Made by a program: the position numbers and the translations under genes
The notes under the pieces: model-generated
Seen by the model: only the letters and a program-made list of their open reading frames with translations
The model's database searches: none
Told to the model about the DNA's origin: nothing
Assembly: GCF_027532945.1 (NCBI RefSeq)
Contig: NZ_JAPZTZ010000013.1
Span: 1 to 64,000 of the forward strand
Origin: Phreatobacter sp.
Lineage (GTDB): Bacteria > Pseudomonadota > Alphaproteobacteria > Rhizobiales > Phreatobacteraceae
DNA length: 64,000 nt
Reading direction: 5' to 3'
Shown: one piece after another, positions 8,414 through 17,595 of the stretch
Layout: each line of letters begins with the position of its first letter
How positions within the stretch are numbered: the first letter of the stretch is position 1

Positions 8414-8496
8414 GGCGCTCTTCTCCGCTCACGTCCCCCGGCTTCTCGCGGGTCCGGCGCCCGAGCCAAGCCCGGGCGGCACATGCGCGCCATGCG

Positions 8497-8519
8497 GCGG
8501 GCGGCGGCAGGCCGCCCGC
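8497..8519. terminator. GC-rich stem-loop downstream of the ferredoxin gene
   Basis: Perfect 9-bp arms GCGGGCGGC and GCCGCCCGC separated by five bases, seven bases past the ferredoxin stop codon. There is no T-run on the minus strand, so it may stabilise the 3' end or act as a Rho-linked terminator rather than a standard intrinsic terminator. The remaining bases to the EamA gene show no gene. Confidence 0.45.
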
Positions 8520-8525
8520 GACGGG

Positions 8526-8846
8526 TCAGCCCTGGCGGGGCGGCGTGTGGATGACGAGGCCGTTCATGGCATCCGTCACCTTGATCTGGCAGGACAGGCG
8601 CGAGGTCGGCTTCACGTCGAAGGCGAAGTCCAGCATGTCCTCTTCCATGTGCGAGGGCTGGCCAGTGGTGGCGGTCCAGGCCTCGTCGACATAGACGTGG
8701 CAGGTGGCGCAGGCGCAGGCGCCGCCGCATTCGGCGACGATGCCGGGCACGCCGCTCTTGATGGCCGCCTCCATGACAGTCGAGCCTGTCGCGGCGTTCA
8801 CCACGCGCTTCTCGCCGCCGTGGTCGATGAAAGTGATCTCAGGCAT
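8526..8846 (-). CDS. [2Fe-2S] ferredoxin, adrenodoxin type
   Basis: A 106-residue plant/vertebrate-type ferredoxin. Cluster ligands are Cys40, Cys46, Cys49 and Cys86 ([13 protein letters not shown] gives C-x5-C-x2-C, and SRLSCQI the fourth); Cys44 is an additional cysteine. The segment HVYVDEAW and the acidic MEEDMLDFA helix are typical of the adrenodoxin branch, which donates electrons to P450s or works in Fe-S assembly (FdxB-like). No partner reductase or P450 lies nearby, so its client is unknown. Start ATG at 8846. The 166 bases upstream, to the HPt gene, show no gene. Confidence 0.92.
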   Translation of the reverse strand: MPEITFIDHGGEKRVVNAATGSTVMEAAIKSGVPGIVAECGGACACATCHVYVDEAWTATTGQPSHMEEDMLDFAFDVKPTSRLSCQIKVTDAMNGLVIHTPPRQG

Positions 8847-9012
8847 GGAGTCCCGTCCCTCACGCTGCGCCGATGCCAGCCGGCGCGCACAAAGCGAAAC
8901 CGCCGCACGGCAGCGCGGCGGTCGATGATCGCCAGTCCTTAGCGAATGCCCCGGCGGCGCGCCAGTGGTCCCGTCACATGGCGGATCGCCGCAGCGCCGA
9001 TGATCCGGTCGC

Positions 9013-9387
9013 TCAGGCGGCCTTCAAGAGGTTGGCGATGAAGCCATTGGCCTCGGTGACCGCCTGCTCGAGGCGGGCGAGGTCGTCCCAGGCCCGCGAG
9101 GAGAGATGATCGACCTGGTCGCATTCGACCGCCTCGGCCGCCTGGGCGACGCCGAAGGCGCCGATGCCGAGGGCCGAGCCCTTCAGCGTGTGGGCGGCCT
9201 CGGCCCAGGTCTTGGCACTGGTGGCATTGCGCAGCCGCTCCAGCATGGTGCGCGACTGACGCTCGAAGAGGGCGAGAACCTCGCGCTCGAGGTCGTGGTC
9301 GCCGAAGGTCTGCCGCGACAGATGGGTGAGATCGACGGGCATCGCCCCGCCAAGATGGTCGTCCGACATGATACGCGCCATGGTCAT
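9013..9387 (-). CDS. Stand-alone HPt (histidine phosphotransfer) domain protein
   Basis: The 124-residue protein is almost entirely an HPt four-helix domain. The phosphorylatable residue is His66 in [14 protein letters not shown], the H-x2-KGS signature. It has no kinase or receiver domain, so it would relay phosphate between a hybrid kinase and a response regulator encoded elsewhere. I choose the ATG at 9387, which has AGGGG five bases upstream; ATGs at 9381 and 9369 are also in frame. It lies on the strand opposite to the GPR-like gene, 680 bases away, with one small gene between. No CtrA-type promoter box could be recognised upstream. Confidence 0.88.
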   Translation of the reverse strand: MTMARIMSDDHLGGAMPVDLTHLSRQTFGDHDLEREVLALFERQSRTMLERLRNATSAKTWAEAAHTLKGSALGIGAFGVAQAAEAVECDQVDHLSSRAWDDLARLEQAVTEANGFIANLLKAA

Positions 9388-9568
9388 AGTGTCCCCTGAT
9401 TGACCGCAGCCGCAGGGTTGCGGCCGTTTTGTCCCGGAGGAGGTATGTCCTCCCCTCTCCCTGTGGCCCGACCTTGGCAGGCGAGCGGCGAAACAGCGGT
9501 TAAGACGACCGGCGAAAGACACGGATTCGCGAGGCGCGGTTGACCTTTCGTAAATGGCGCGGGCGGCC

Positions 9569-9871
9569 TCAGGCGCCGGTCGGCGGCTCTTTGCCAACGG
9601 CGCGATAACCCTCGGCGGTGAGGCGGCAGACGAGCCAGTCGGGCTTGGTCGGATTGGCAAACCAGGGCGCCGCCCAGCCCGCATCGAGGCAGGAACGGAT
9701 GGTCGCCTTCGGCACCGTGCGGCCTTGTGGATCGAAGAGCGGCAGTTTTCCACCGGGCTGGTCCACGCCCCGCAGCAGCCAGCGGCGCTGCGCATCGGTC
9801 GGCTGAAGGGCGGTGGACGCTGCGGCAGCGGGGCGCCGGCGTCCCGGCACGCGGGTCGATGGGTCAGTCAT
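9569..9871 (-). CDS. Conserved hypothetical protein, 100 residues
   Basis: No family recognised. Residues 1-22 are basic, proline- and alanine-rich and probably disordered. The rest (QRRWLLRGVDQPGGKLPLFD, VPKATIRSCLDAGWAAPW, WLVCRLTAEGYRAVG) has the look of a small winged-helix-like fold, ending in a LTxEGYRAV helix common in DNA-binding wHTH proteins. The ATG at 9871 begins immediately next to an imperfect dyad (TCATC and GATGA around GTTAAC at 9878-9894). It is divergent from the GPR-like gene; the 193 bases between them hold no other gene. The 181 bases on its other side, to the HPt gene, also show no gene. Confidence 0.7.
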   Translation of the reverse strand: MTDPSTRVPGRRRPAAAASTALQPTDAQRRWLLRGVDQPGGKLPLFDPQGRTVPKATIRSCLDAGWAAPWFANPTKPDWLVCRLTAEGYRAVGKEPPTGA

Positions 9872-10064
9872 GGTTACTCATCCGTTAACGATGAATCTCA
9901 AACTGCACGCGCCTACGGTTTCATTCCTTAGGGCCCCCCGGTAGATTACACGGTGCGGCGGACTGTTGTCTGCCACTGGTGGTGGTTGCGTCCGAGAGGC
10001 ACCTGGGACGTGGCGCAGGCCGGTGGATCGACGGTCGGCAGTCAGTAAGGATGCGGGCGACACC

Positions 10065-13000
10065 ATGGCGAACACTCCGAAGAAGGCTCAGGATCCGGCC
10101 GAAGCGGCTCTCGCGGCCATCCAGGATGCTCTGAACCTGGCGAACGAGGACCCGTCCAAGGCGGGCCGGACCAGCGGTGGCGCTCCCCGCAACGGCGATG
10201 CCATGCGGGTCGATGACGACCTCTTCGCCGACAGCCGCCGCAGCGAGGGCGTCGTCTCGCCGAGCCAGCCGCCGGCAAATGATGACCGCCGCGACCTCGC
10301 GCAGATGCTGGAGCGCCTGTCGCGCCGCCCCTCTTCCGCGCCGTTGTGGATCGCCGCCCTTCTCTCCACCCTCTGGCTCGGCGGTGGCCTGTTCATCACC
10401 TTCCGTGCCTATGGCGGCACGCTGCCCGACCCGATGGCGCCGCAGACCCTGACGCTGGCCGCCGTCCTGCTGCTGCCTGTTCTCTTCTTCTTCGTCATGG
10501 GCGCACTGATCCGCCGTTCGCAGGAAATGCGCATCGTCGCCCAGGGCATGAGCGAGGTCGCCCTGCGCCTCGCCGAGCCGGAGACGGTCGCCCGCGAGGC
10601 CGTCGTCTCGGTCGGCCAGGCCATCCGCCGCGAGGTCGCCGCCATGGGCGATGGCGTGGAGCGGGCCCTCGCCCGCGCCGGTGAGCTCGAGACGCTCGTC
10701 CATAACGAGGTCGCCTCGCTCGAGCGCGCCTATAGCGACAACGAATTGCGCGTGCGCGCCCTTATCGAGGAGCTCGTCAACCAGCGCGAGGCCATCGTCT
10801 CCAATGCCGAGCGCGTCCGTTCCGCCATGACCGGCGTACACGAGCAGGTCGCTGGCCAGATCGCCGATGCCAGCGAGCAGCTGAGCCGCCGTATCGACGA
10901 GAGCGGCATGCGCGTGACCTCCTCGCTTGGCGAGAAGGCGGAGGCCATCACCCTCGCCCTCGGCCGCGCCGGCGACACGATGATCGACCAGATCCAGCTG
11001 CGCGGCGCCGACATCGTCGACCGCCTCGCCTCGACCAGCGACGAGGTGACCCGCGCCCTCTCGACCACGGGCGACCGCGTTACCTCGGTGCTGACCGACA
11101 CCGGCAACATCGTCACCGTCACGATGGCCGAGACCGGCACCAGCATGGCCGCCAAGCTGTCCGAGACCGGCACGGCCATGACCAACCACCTGGCGCTGAC
11201 CAGCGCCGAGATCACCCAGGCCATCGCGTCCCGCTCGGACGAGGTGTCGGCGCGGCTGAAGGACACCGGCGAGAGCCTGGTCGCCGAGCTGTCGGCCCGC
11301 ACCGGCGAGGTGTCGCAGACCCTGCGCTCCACCGGCGAGACGCTCATTGGCGAGCTCGCGGCCCGCAGCGGCGAGGTCGCCGGCACCCTGCGCGAGACCG
11401 GCGAGGCGCTGATCAGCGAGCTGTCGGAGCGCGGCGGCTACGTCTCCTCGACCCTGCGCGAGACCGGCGAGACGCTGATCGACGAGCTGTCGCTACGCGG
11501 CAACGAGGTCACCAGCCGCCTGAAGGACACCGGCGAGAGCCTTGTCTACGAACTGTCGACCCGCGGCGGCGAGGTCAACGCCGTCCTCAAGTCGACGGCC
11601 GAGACCCTCGTCTACGAACTCGCCACCCGCGGCGGCGAAGTCACCACGACGCTGCGCGAGACCGGCGAGGCCTTCGTCTCCGAGCTGTCGCTGCGCGGCA
11701 ACGAGGTCACCACCCGCCTGCGCGATACCGGCGAGCGTCTCGTCGGCGAACTCACCGAGCGTGGCTCGGAGGTCGTCGGCAAGCTGGAGACCACCGGCAG
11801 CTACGTGGCCGAGACCATCACGGTGCGCGGCGGCGCCCTCGCCGACCGCATCGCCGATACCGGCGACAAGCTGCACGAGACCGTCACCACCCATGGCGAC
11901 GAGCTCGACAAGCGCCTCGCGGTCACCGGCCAGCTCATCGCCGAGGCCATCACCCAGCGCACCGCCGAGGCCAAGAACGCCATCGGCGACGTTGGCATCC
12001 AGGTGGTCGAGAGCCTGACGGAGAAGGCCCAGGACGTCCAGCTGGCGCTGCACCGCGCCAGCGAGACGGTCACCACGGCCATCTCCGAGCGGACTGCCAG
12101 CCTGCGCGAGGAGATCGAACTCGCCGGCACCGGCGTCCTGTCGTCCTTCGCCACCCAGGGCGCGGACCTCACGATGCGCATCGAGAGCATCGGCAACCAT
12201 GTGACCGACACCCTCGCCGCCCGTGGCGATGCCGTCACCCGCGAGCTGCAGCGCGTCGCCGGCGAGGTCACCGAGGCCGCGACCGCCCATGGCGAGCATG
12301 TCGCGACCCGCATCTCGCAGAATGTCGTCGCCCTCGATGAGGCGGTCGCCCGCCACTCCAACGGCTTCGAGAGCCGCATCGCCGGCTATGCCACGTCGAT
12401 GGAGGATGCGTTCAGCCGCTACACCTCCGGCTTCGACACGCGCATGGCCGAGCAGGCGGCCCATCTCGAGGACGCCTTCATCCGCTATACCTCCGGCTTC
12501 GACACCCGCGTCGGCGCCCATGCGACCCAGCTCGAGGACGCGATCGTGCGTCACACCTCGTCCTTCGAGGGCCGCGTCGCCCATTATGCCGCGACCATCG
12601 AGGACACGGTCGGCCGCCACGCCCTCAACATCGAGGACAGCGTCAGCCGCCTGACCGCCGATTTCGAGAGCCGCGTCGGCACCCATACCTCGACGCTCAC
12701 CGAGCAGGTTGCGAACCATGCCGCCCTGCTCGACCACAAGCTGACCGGCCACATCGCCGTTCTGGACGAGACCATCGCCGGCAAGGGCACCGCGCTCGCC
12801 GACCGCATCGCGGCCGACAGCCGCGAGTTCGCCGAGCGGGTCGCCCAGCAGTCGGCGGAGATCTCGGAATCGCTCGACGGCCGCCTCGCCCGCATCGACC
12901 AGGCGCTGGACACCCGCGCCCAGGCCTTCAACGAGACCCTCGCCAATCGCACGCTCGAACTCGCCAAGGTGCTCGGCGAGGGCGGCAAGGCGGTGACCGA

Positions 13001-15500
13001 GGCGCTGGAGAACAAGTCGGCGGAGATCACCTACAACCTGACCTCCAAATCCGACGAGATAGCCACCAACCTCGCGGCCAAGTCCGACGAGATCGCCAGC
13101 AACCTCGCCGCCAAGTCCGACGAGATCGCCTCGACGCTGGCGAGCAAGTCCGAGGAGATCACCCGCATCCTCTCCGACAAATCGGCAGACGTGACATACT
13201 CCCTCGCCGCCAAGTCCGGAGAGATCACCCGTCTGCTCACCGACAAGGCGGACGAGGTCACCTACACCCTCACTGCCAAGTCCGACGTCATCGCCGCGAC
13301 GCTGTCGGAGAAGGCGGACGAGATCAACCGCACCCTCGGCGGCCGCGCCCTCGAGGTGGCCGAGACGCTCGACACCCGCGTCGCGCGCTTCGAGGAGGTC
13401 GTGGTCGGCCGCCTGGAGACCGTGTCGCAGACCCTCGATGCCCGCGGCTCGCACATTGCGGAGACGCTGACGGAGAAGGTCGAGGCGGTGACGCAGACCC
13501 TGCGTGCCAATGCCGACGAGGTGGAGCGGACCCTGTCCGTCATCTCCAGCGACATCACCCAGGGCCTGTCAACCCGCGTCAACGAGATCAACGCCGTCCT
13601 AGGCGCCCGCTCGACGGAGCTCGCCGCGCTGCTCGACGATCGCGGCAACACCCTCGTCACCCGCCTCGGCGACAACGGCATGCAGATCACCAATGAGGTC
13701 AGCCGTGTGGGCGACATCGTGGTGCGTGCGCTGGAGAACCGCGGCGGCGCCATCGCCGAGGTCATCGGCCAGAAGGGCGCGGAGATCACCCGTGTCCTGT
13801 CGCAGACCGGCCTTGACGTTACCCGCGGCATCACCGACTCCAGCGAGCAAGCGGCCCGCGTGCTGGCCGAAAGCTCGCAGACCGTTCGCTCGGAGATCGA
13901 TGCGGGCACCCGCGAGAGCGTCGTGACCCTCACCGCGACCAACGAGCAGCTGCGCTCGGAGATCGCCTCGCTGCTCTCGCGCCTCGGCGAGACCAACGGC
14001 TCTCTGCGCGAGATCGCCACACGCACCGAGCAGTCGCTCGCCGCCGTCAATGCCGAACTTGGCGAGCGTATCGGCCAGTTCACCGCTTCCGCCGAGACCG
14101 CCTCGACGGCCGCCGACACCTCGACCCGCATGCTCAACGGCCAGATCAGCCAGCTCACCACGGTGGCCGGCACGGTCCTGCGCGACGTGTCGACCCTCTC
14201 GGAGCGCTTCGACGGCCAGGCCCGCCTCCTCGGCGCGGCCGCCGAACAGGTGGAGGAGATGCAGCAGCGTCTCGACGCCTCCTTCGAGGCGCGCCGCGAA
14301 CTCATCGAGGCGCTGGTGACGCATCTCGCCTCGAAGACCGAGGACATGGACAATCTGGTGAAGAGCTTCACCGGCCTCCTGGACGACAATCTCGGCACGG
14401 CGGAGAGCCGCGCCCGCGAGATCGGCCGGGTGCTAGTCGAATCGACCAACCAGACGACCCAGGCCATCGGCGAGCAGGCCGAGGCGCTTCGCCTCGCCAC
14501 CGGCAAGGAGCGCGAGCGCACCACCCATGCCATGCGCTCGGCTTACGAGCAGGCGACGCAGGAGATGCACGGCCTGTTCCGCGAGGCTGCCGAGCGGTTT
14601 GAGACGCTCACCGCCGGCATGAAGGCGATGAGCAACGAGATCCAGCGCGAACTCGCCGAGACCCGCGACCAGCTCACCCGCGGCATGGTCGAGATCCCGA
14701 AGGAGACGCAGGAGAACACCGCGGCCATGCGCCGGGTGGTCGCCGACCAGATCAAGGCGCTGGCCGAGCTCAACGACATCGTCGCCAAGTCCGGACGTGC
14801 TTTCGACGTGAGCGAACCGGCTGCCCCGAGCCGCCGCACCAGCCGCGATGAGCCGGCCCCGGCCCTGCGCGGCACGGTCGCCGAGGTCGCCCGTCCCGAG
14901 CCGCGGCCAGAGCCGGTGCGCGAGGCCCCGCGGGCCCGCCTGCCGGAGACCCGTGCTCCTGAGACGCGCGCTCCCGAGGCACGCCCGCCGGAGAACCGTC
15001 CGGCCGAGCCGCGCCGCGAGGCCCCTGCCCGCGCCGAGGCTCCGAAGGCCGCCGACCGGTCCGGTGGCTGGCTGTCGGACCTGCTCGCCCGCGCCTCGAC
15101 CGAGGACGGCTCCGATCAGCCGCTGCGCCCGGCCCCGCGCCGCAACCCGCCGCCGGCGGCCCTCGACAATCTCGACGCGCTGTCCTCGGACATCGCACGG
15201 ATGGTCAATCACGACGCCGTTGCGGAGCTCTGGGACCGCTGGCGCCGTGGCGAGCGCAATGTCTTCTCGCGCCGTCTTTACACGACGCAGGGCCAGCAGA
15301 CTTTCGACGAGCTGCGCCGCCGCTACCGCCGCGACACGGATTTCCGTGACACGGTCGATCGGTACATCGACGAGTTCCAGCGCCTCCTCGGCGACGTCGA
15401 CCGCAACGATCGCGACGGCAGCCTCGCCCGCTCCTACCTGACCTCCGAGACGGGCAAGGTCTTCACCCTGCTCGCCCATGCGAGCGGAAGGTTCGACTGA
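10065..15500 (+). CDS. gpr: Giant hendecad-repeat membrane protein, growth pole ring (GPR)-like
   Basis: An 1811-residue protein. Residues 1-90 are cytoplasmic; two helices follow (about 93-113 WIAALLSTLWLGGGLFITF and 128-149 LTLAAVLLLPVLFFFVMGAL). A coiled-coil region of some 1300 residues is built from 11-residue repeats: from residue 335 units of the form TGDRVTSVLTD, from 401 paired 22-residue units TGE-x-L-x2-EL-x2-RGGEV-x3-LR, and from 984 ten KSDEIASNLAA-type units. A proline/arginine/glutamate-rich linker (about 1585-1705) precedes a conserved C-terminal domain (VAELWDRWRRGERNVFSRRL). Apolipoprotein-like repeats plus two N-terminal helices match the Agrobacterium GPR protein, which forms a ring at the growing pole; the role here is inferred from that resemblance. 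ATG at 10065 chosen because it begins a plausible N-terminus; its Shine-Dalgarno is weak. Confidence 0.82.
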   Translation: MANTPKKAQDPAEAALAAIQDALNLANEDPSKAGRTSGGAPRNGDAMRVDDDLFADSRRSEGVVSPSQPPANDDRRDLAQMLERLSRRPSSAPLWIAALLSTLWLGGGLFITFRAYGGTLPDPMAPQTLTLAAVLLLPVLFFFVMGALIRRSQEMRIVAQGMSEVALRLAEPETVAREAVVSVGQAIRREVAAMGDGVERALARAGELETLVHNEVASLERAYSDNELRVRALIEELVNQREAIVSNAERVRSAMTGVHEQVAGQIADASEQLSRRIDESGMRVTSSLGEKAEAITLALGRAGDTMIDQIQLRGADIVDRLASTSDEVTRALSTTGDRVTSVLTDTGNIVTVTMAETGTSMAAKLSETGTAMTNHLALTSAEITQAIASRSDEVSARLKDTGESLVAELSARTGEVSQTLRSTGETLIGELAARSGEVAGTLRETGEALISELSERGGYVSSTLRETGETLIDELSLRGNEVTSRLKDTGESLVYELSTRGGEVNAVLKSTAETLVYELATRGGEVTTTLRETGEAFVSELSLRGNEVTTRLRDTGERLVGELTERGSEVVGKLETTGSYVAETITVRGGALADRIADTGDKLHETVTTHGDELDKRLAVTGQLIAEAITQRTAEAKNAIGDVGIQVVESLTEKAQDVQLALHRASETVTTAISERTASLREEIELAGTGVLSSFATQGADLTMRIESIGNHVTDTLAARGDAVTRELQRVAGEVTEAATAHGEHVATRISQNVVALDEAVARHSNGFESRIAGYATSMEDAFSRYTSGFDTRMAEQAAHLEDAFIRYTSGFDTRVGAHATQLEDAIVRHTSSFEGRVAHYAATIEDTVGRHALNIEDSVSRLTADFESRVGTHTSTLTEQVANHAALLDHKLTGHIAVLDETIAGKGTALADRIAADSREFAERVAQQSAEISESLDGRLARIDQALDTRAQAFNETLANRTLELAKVLGEGGKAVTEALENKSAEITYNLTSKSDEIATNLAAKSDEIASNLAAKSDEIASTLASKSEEITRILSDKSADVTYSLAAKSGEITRLLTDKADEVTYTLTAKSDVIAATLSEKADEINRTLGGRALEVAETLDTRVARFEEVVVGRLETVSQTLDARGSHIAETLTEKVEAVTQTLRANADEVERTLSVISSDITQGLSTRVNEINAVLGARSTELAALLDDRGNTLVTRLGDNGMQITNEVSRVGDIVVRALENRGGAIAEVIGQKGAEITRVLSQTGLDVTRGITDSSEQAARVLAESSQTVRSEIDAGTRESVVTLTATNEQLRSEIASLLSRLGETNGSLREIATRTEQSLAAVNAELGERIGQFTASAETASTAADTSTRMLNGQISQLTTVAGTVLRDVSTLSERFDGQARLLGAAAEQVEEMQQRLDASFEARRELIEALVTHLASKTEDMDNLVKSFTGLLDDNLGTAESRAREIGRVLVESTNQTTQAIGEQAEALRLATGKERERTTHAMRSAYEQATQEMHGLFREAAERFETLTAGMKAMSNEIQRELAETRDQLTRGMVEIPKETQENTAAMRRVVADQIKALAELNDIVAKSGRAFDVSEPAAPSRRTSRDEPAPALRGTVAEVARPEPRPEPVREAPRARLPETRAPETRAPEARPPENRPAEPRREAPARAEAPKAADRSGGWLSDLLARASTEDGSDQPLRPAPRRNPPPAALDNLDALSSDIARMVNHDAVAELWDRWRRGERNVFSRRLYTTQGQQTFDELRRRYRRDTDFRDTVDRYIDEFQRLLGDVDRNDRDGSLARSYLTSETGKVFTLLAHASGRFD
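11067..11990 (+). repeat. 33/66-bp coding repeats encoding 11/22-residue units
   Basis: Within the GPR-like gene, six 33-bp units (11067-11264) are followed by eleven 66-bp units (11265-11990). The 66-bp units encode segments such as TGETLIDELSLRGNEVTSRLKD. Several stretches are nearly identical at DNA level (for example GAGACCGGCGAG and GAGCTGTCG recur in register), so unequal crossing-over within the gene is possible. Confidence 0.85.
13014..13343 (+). repeat. Ten 33-bp coding repeats (KSDEIxxxLxx units)
   Basis: Ten tandem 33-bp units encode KSAEITYNLTS, KSDEIATNLAA, KSDEIASNLAA, KSDEIASTLAS, KSEEITRILSD, KSADVTYSLAA, KSGEITRLLTD, KADEVTYTLTA, KSDVIAATLSE and KADEINRTLGG. Hydrophobic residues recur with an 11-residue (three-turn) period, giving a right-handed or straight coiled coil. 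Units 2 to 4 are the most alike in DNA. Confidence 0.88.
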
Positions 15501-15527
15501 CGCCGGCACGACAGGCCAACATGACGA

Positions 15528-15549
15528 GGGCGCCGCGAGGCGCCCTTTT
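15528..15549 (+). terminator. Rho-independent terminator of the GPR-like gene
   Basis: Arms GGGCGCC and GGCGCCC pair perfectly around a GCGA tetraloop and are followed by TTTTC. The hairpin begins 28 bases after the GPR-like stop codon, between this gene and the convergent MCE operon. Confidence 0.88.
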
Positions 15550-15607
15550 CGTTGGGCCGGACTGGTGAAGGAAAAGGTCGCCGCACTCAGGGCGCGGCGT
15601 GGACGGG

Positions 15608-16225
15608 TCAGACCTGGCCGGTCGCCCAGATGACGATCTCGCCGAGCACACCCTGGACGGCGGTGTTGAAGGCAGCGGAGACATTGCCGGCATCGATGCC
15701 GGCGGTCGGGGCGCGGCCGGTGAAGACCCGGCCGGCGAGGATGCGGCCGGAGCGGTCATTGACCAGCTTCACCGAAAGTTCGACCACGACCTCCGTCGCG
15801 CCGCCGGCGACGACCTCAAAGGAGCGCACGTCCGCGATCAGCTGCCAGTCGGAGGCGAGGCGGTCACCGGGCCGGCCGACCGAACGCAGCCGGTTGGCAT
15901 TCTCGAAGGCCTGGATGAGGCGGGCCTGCAGCAGCTTCGGCAGGCGGTCGGCCCAGGCCCCGTCTGACAGATAGGAATAGGCGCCACCAGGCCCGCGCAC
16001 GGCAATGCGCTCGGTGTCGAGGCTGGCAATGGCCTTGGGCTCGACAACGATCAGCTGGCCGCGCACCGCGCCGGCGCGGGCCGGAAAGGTCGATGGGGCG
16101 GTGATGTCGAAGGCGCGAGGGACATTGGAGGACGAGCAGCCCGCCAGCAGCACGAGGCCTGCAAGGGCGGTGACCGCGAAGCGTCCCGCCCGCCGATGAC
16201 CCGGATGTCCACTGCCGTTGCGCAA
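15608..16225 (-). CDS. ABC-type transport auxiliary lipoprotein of the MCE system
   Basis: The 205-residue lipoprotein has a signal peptide with lipobox LLAGC (residues about 26-30). The mature part contains the ABC_trans_aux features: FDITAPSTFPA, LIVVEPKAIASLDTERIAVR and WADRLPKLLQARLIQAFENA. PqiC-type proteins of this family sit in the periplasm beside MCE complexes. It is the last gene of the operon, 20 bases after the MCE gene. The start is a TTG at 16225, with GAGG seven bases upstream; no ATG or GTG exists in frame ahead of the signal peptide. Its stop faces the GPR-like terminator. Confidence 0.88.
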   Translation of the reverse strand: MRNGSGHPGHRRAGRFAVTALAGLVLLAGCSSSNVPRAFDITAPSTFPARAGAVRGQLIVVEPKAIASLDTERIAVRGPGGAYSYLSDGAWADRLPKLLQARLIQAFENANRLRSVGRPGDRLASDWQLIADVRSFEVVAGGATEVVVELSVKLVNDRSGRILAGRVFTGRAPTAGIDAGNVSAAFNTAVQGVLGEIVIWATGQV

Positions 16226-16245
16226 ACCCGAACCTCAGTTCCGCC

Positions 16246-17580
16246 CTAGCGGCGATTGTATTCGGGCACGCCCGAGCCGCCGAAGATGAACCGCTGCGGG
16301 TTGCGCTCCAGGGACCGCAATGTCCGCTCCAGTTCCGACAGCGTGCGCCGGCCGTCGGCCGACAGGGATTGAATATCGCGGATCGTCCGATCCGTGAAGC
16401 CGGAGATAGAGGTCGACAGCTGCGCGGTGCGGGTGTCGAGGCGTTCGGCCAGCGTTCGGATCGACCGCGCCGTCGCGGTGAATTCGGCGAACATGCCGTT
16501 GCCCCCGTCGCCAGAGAAGCTCCTCAGCAGCGTGTCGAGGCGGTCGGCCATGCCGTTGAGCTTGCCCGAGACCTCGGTGGCGTTCTTCAGGAGCGCATCG
16601 ACATTGGCGGAATTGTCGCCGAGCGCCTGAGTGAAGCGGTCGATATTCGCCATGGCCCGGCCGATGCGCTCGCTGTCGAGCGACTGAATGACGCGGTCGG
16701 CGCCGGCCAGCGTCCGGTTGAGGGCGCGCACGTCGAAGGTGGTGGCAACCTCGTTCACGGTGCCGAGCGTCTGGGTCAGGGAATTGGTCGCCGTACGGGC
16801 GTCGCGCAACAGGTCGGCGAGGTTCTGGCTCTGGGCGTTGAGGCCACCGGTCAGCTCATCGATGTTCTTCAGGATCGAGGTGATGCGGCCGGGCTGGGCA
16901 CCCTCCATCATCGATTCGACCTGGGCCGTCACCCGGTCGAGCCGCTGGGTCAGCGCGGCGATCTGCCTGGAGGCGTCGCCCACCTGGCCCAGGAAGTCGC
17001 GGATGCCGTCGGAATTGTCGCCGAGCGCGGCGGTGAAGCGCTCGACATTGTTCAGGCTGCGCTGGACCGAGCCCTGCCCCTCCGCCACGAGGCGGTCGAG
17101 GCGCTCGACGAGGCCATTGAGGGTGTTCATGGTCTGCTGGGCGCCCGACATGATGTCGGAGCCGCCGGGCACATCCGGGCCGATCTTCGGCGGCACGCCG
17201 GCCTCGCGCTGCAGTGGCCGTGCCGGCTCCGGGCCATTGGCGAGGTTCACCGAGGCGATGCCCGAGAGCAGCGCCACGTTGAGGCCGGCGCGGGTGGCGC
17301 TGGAGATGGGCGTGCCGGGCTGCAACGCGACGACGGCGACGACCTTGCGGGGGTCGTTGGGGTCGATGTCGATGCGCCGAACCTCACCCTTGCGGATGCC
17401 GTTGAAATAGACCGGCGAGCCGGTGCGCAGGCCGCCGACCGCGCCCGAGAAGACGATGCGGAAATCCTCGCGATCCTGGCGATCGCTGACGCGGAGGAAC
17501 CACCACAGGAACAAGGCGAAAGCTGCCATGATCCCGAGGGTGAACAGGCCGATCAATGTGGTGTTGGCCTTGGTCTCCAT
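16246..17580 (-). CDS. MCE-domain substrate-binding protein (MlaD-like)
   Basis: A 444-residue protein anchored by an N-terminal helix (LIGLFTLGIMAAFALFLWWF). The MCE domain covers about residues 38-120 (FRIVFSGAVGGLRTGSPVYF, NGIRKGEVRRIDIDP, GLNVALLSGIASVNLA). The remaining 300 residues are helical with recurring LDRLVAEG / IDRFTQALGDNSANVDALL patterns, matching the long coiled C-termini of single-MCE proteins in Alphaproteobacteria, which can form a periplasmic tunnel or needle. It binds lipid during trafficking between membranes. Gaps of 15 and 20 bases to its neighbours put it in the same operon as the ATPase, permease and lipoprotein. Confidence 0.92.
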   Translation of the reverse strand: METKANTTLIGLFTLGIMAAFALFLWWFLRVSDRQDREDFRIVFSGAVGGLRTGSPVYFNGIRKGEVRRIDIDPNDPRKVVAVVALQPGTPISSATRAGLNVALLSGIASVNLANGPEPARPLQREAGVPPKIGPDVPGGSDIMSGAQQTMNTLNGLVERLDRLVAEGQGSVQRSLNNVERFTAALGDNSDGIRDFLGQVGDASRQIAALTQRLDRVTAQVESMMEGAQPGRITSILKNIDELTGGLNAQSQNLADLLRDARTATNSLTQTLGTVNEVATTFDVRALNRTLAGADRVIQSLDSERIGRAMANIDRFTQALGDNSANVDALLKNATEVSGKLNGMADRLDTLLRSFSGDGGNGMFAEFTATARSIRTLAERLDTRTAQLSTSISGFTDRTIRDIQSLSADGRRTLSELERTLRSLERNPQRFIFGGSGVPEYNRR

Positions 17581-17595
17581 GTCCGCAGGTCGTCC

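Noticed and set aside
9388-10064. Possible CtrA boxes (TTAA-N7-TTAA) controlling the HPt and GPR-like genes
   Set aside because: Only isolated TTAAC half-sites (for example at 9885) were found, none with correct spacing.
13014-13343. CRISPR-like regular repeats
   Set aside because: The 33-bp period is coding, in frame, and has no spacers; it encodes 11-residue units.
11493-13454. A 653-codon open frame antisense to the GPR-like gene
   Set aside because: It mirrors the repeated coding sequence, has composition of a shadow frame and no start signal; the plus-strand protein has clear domains.
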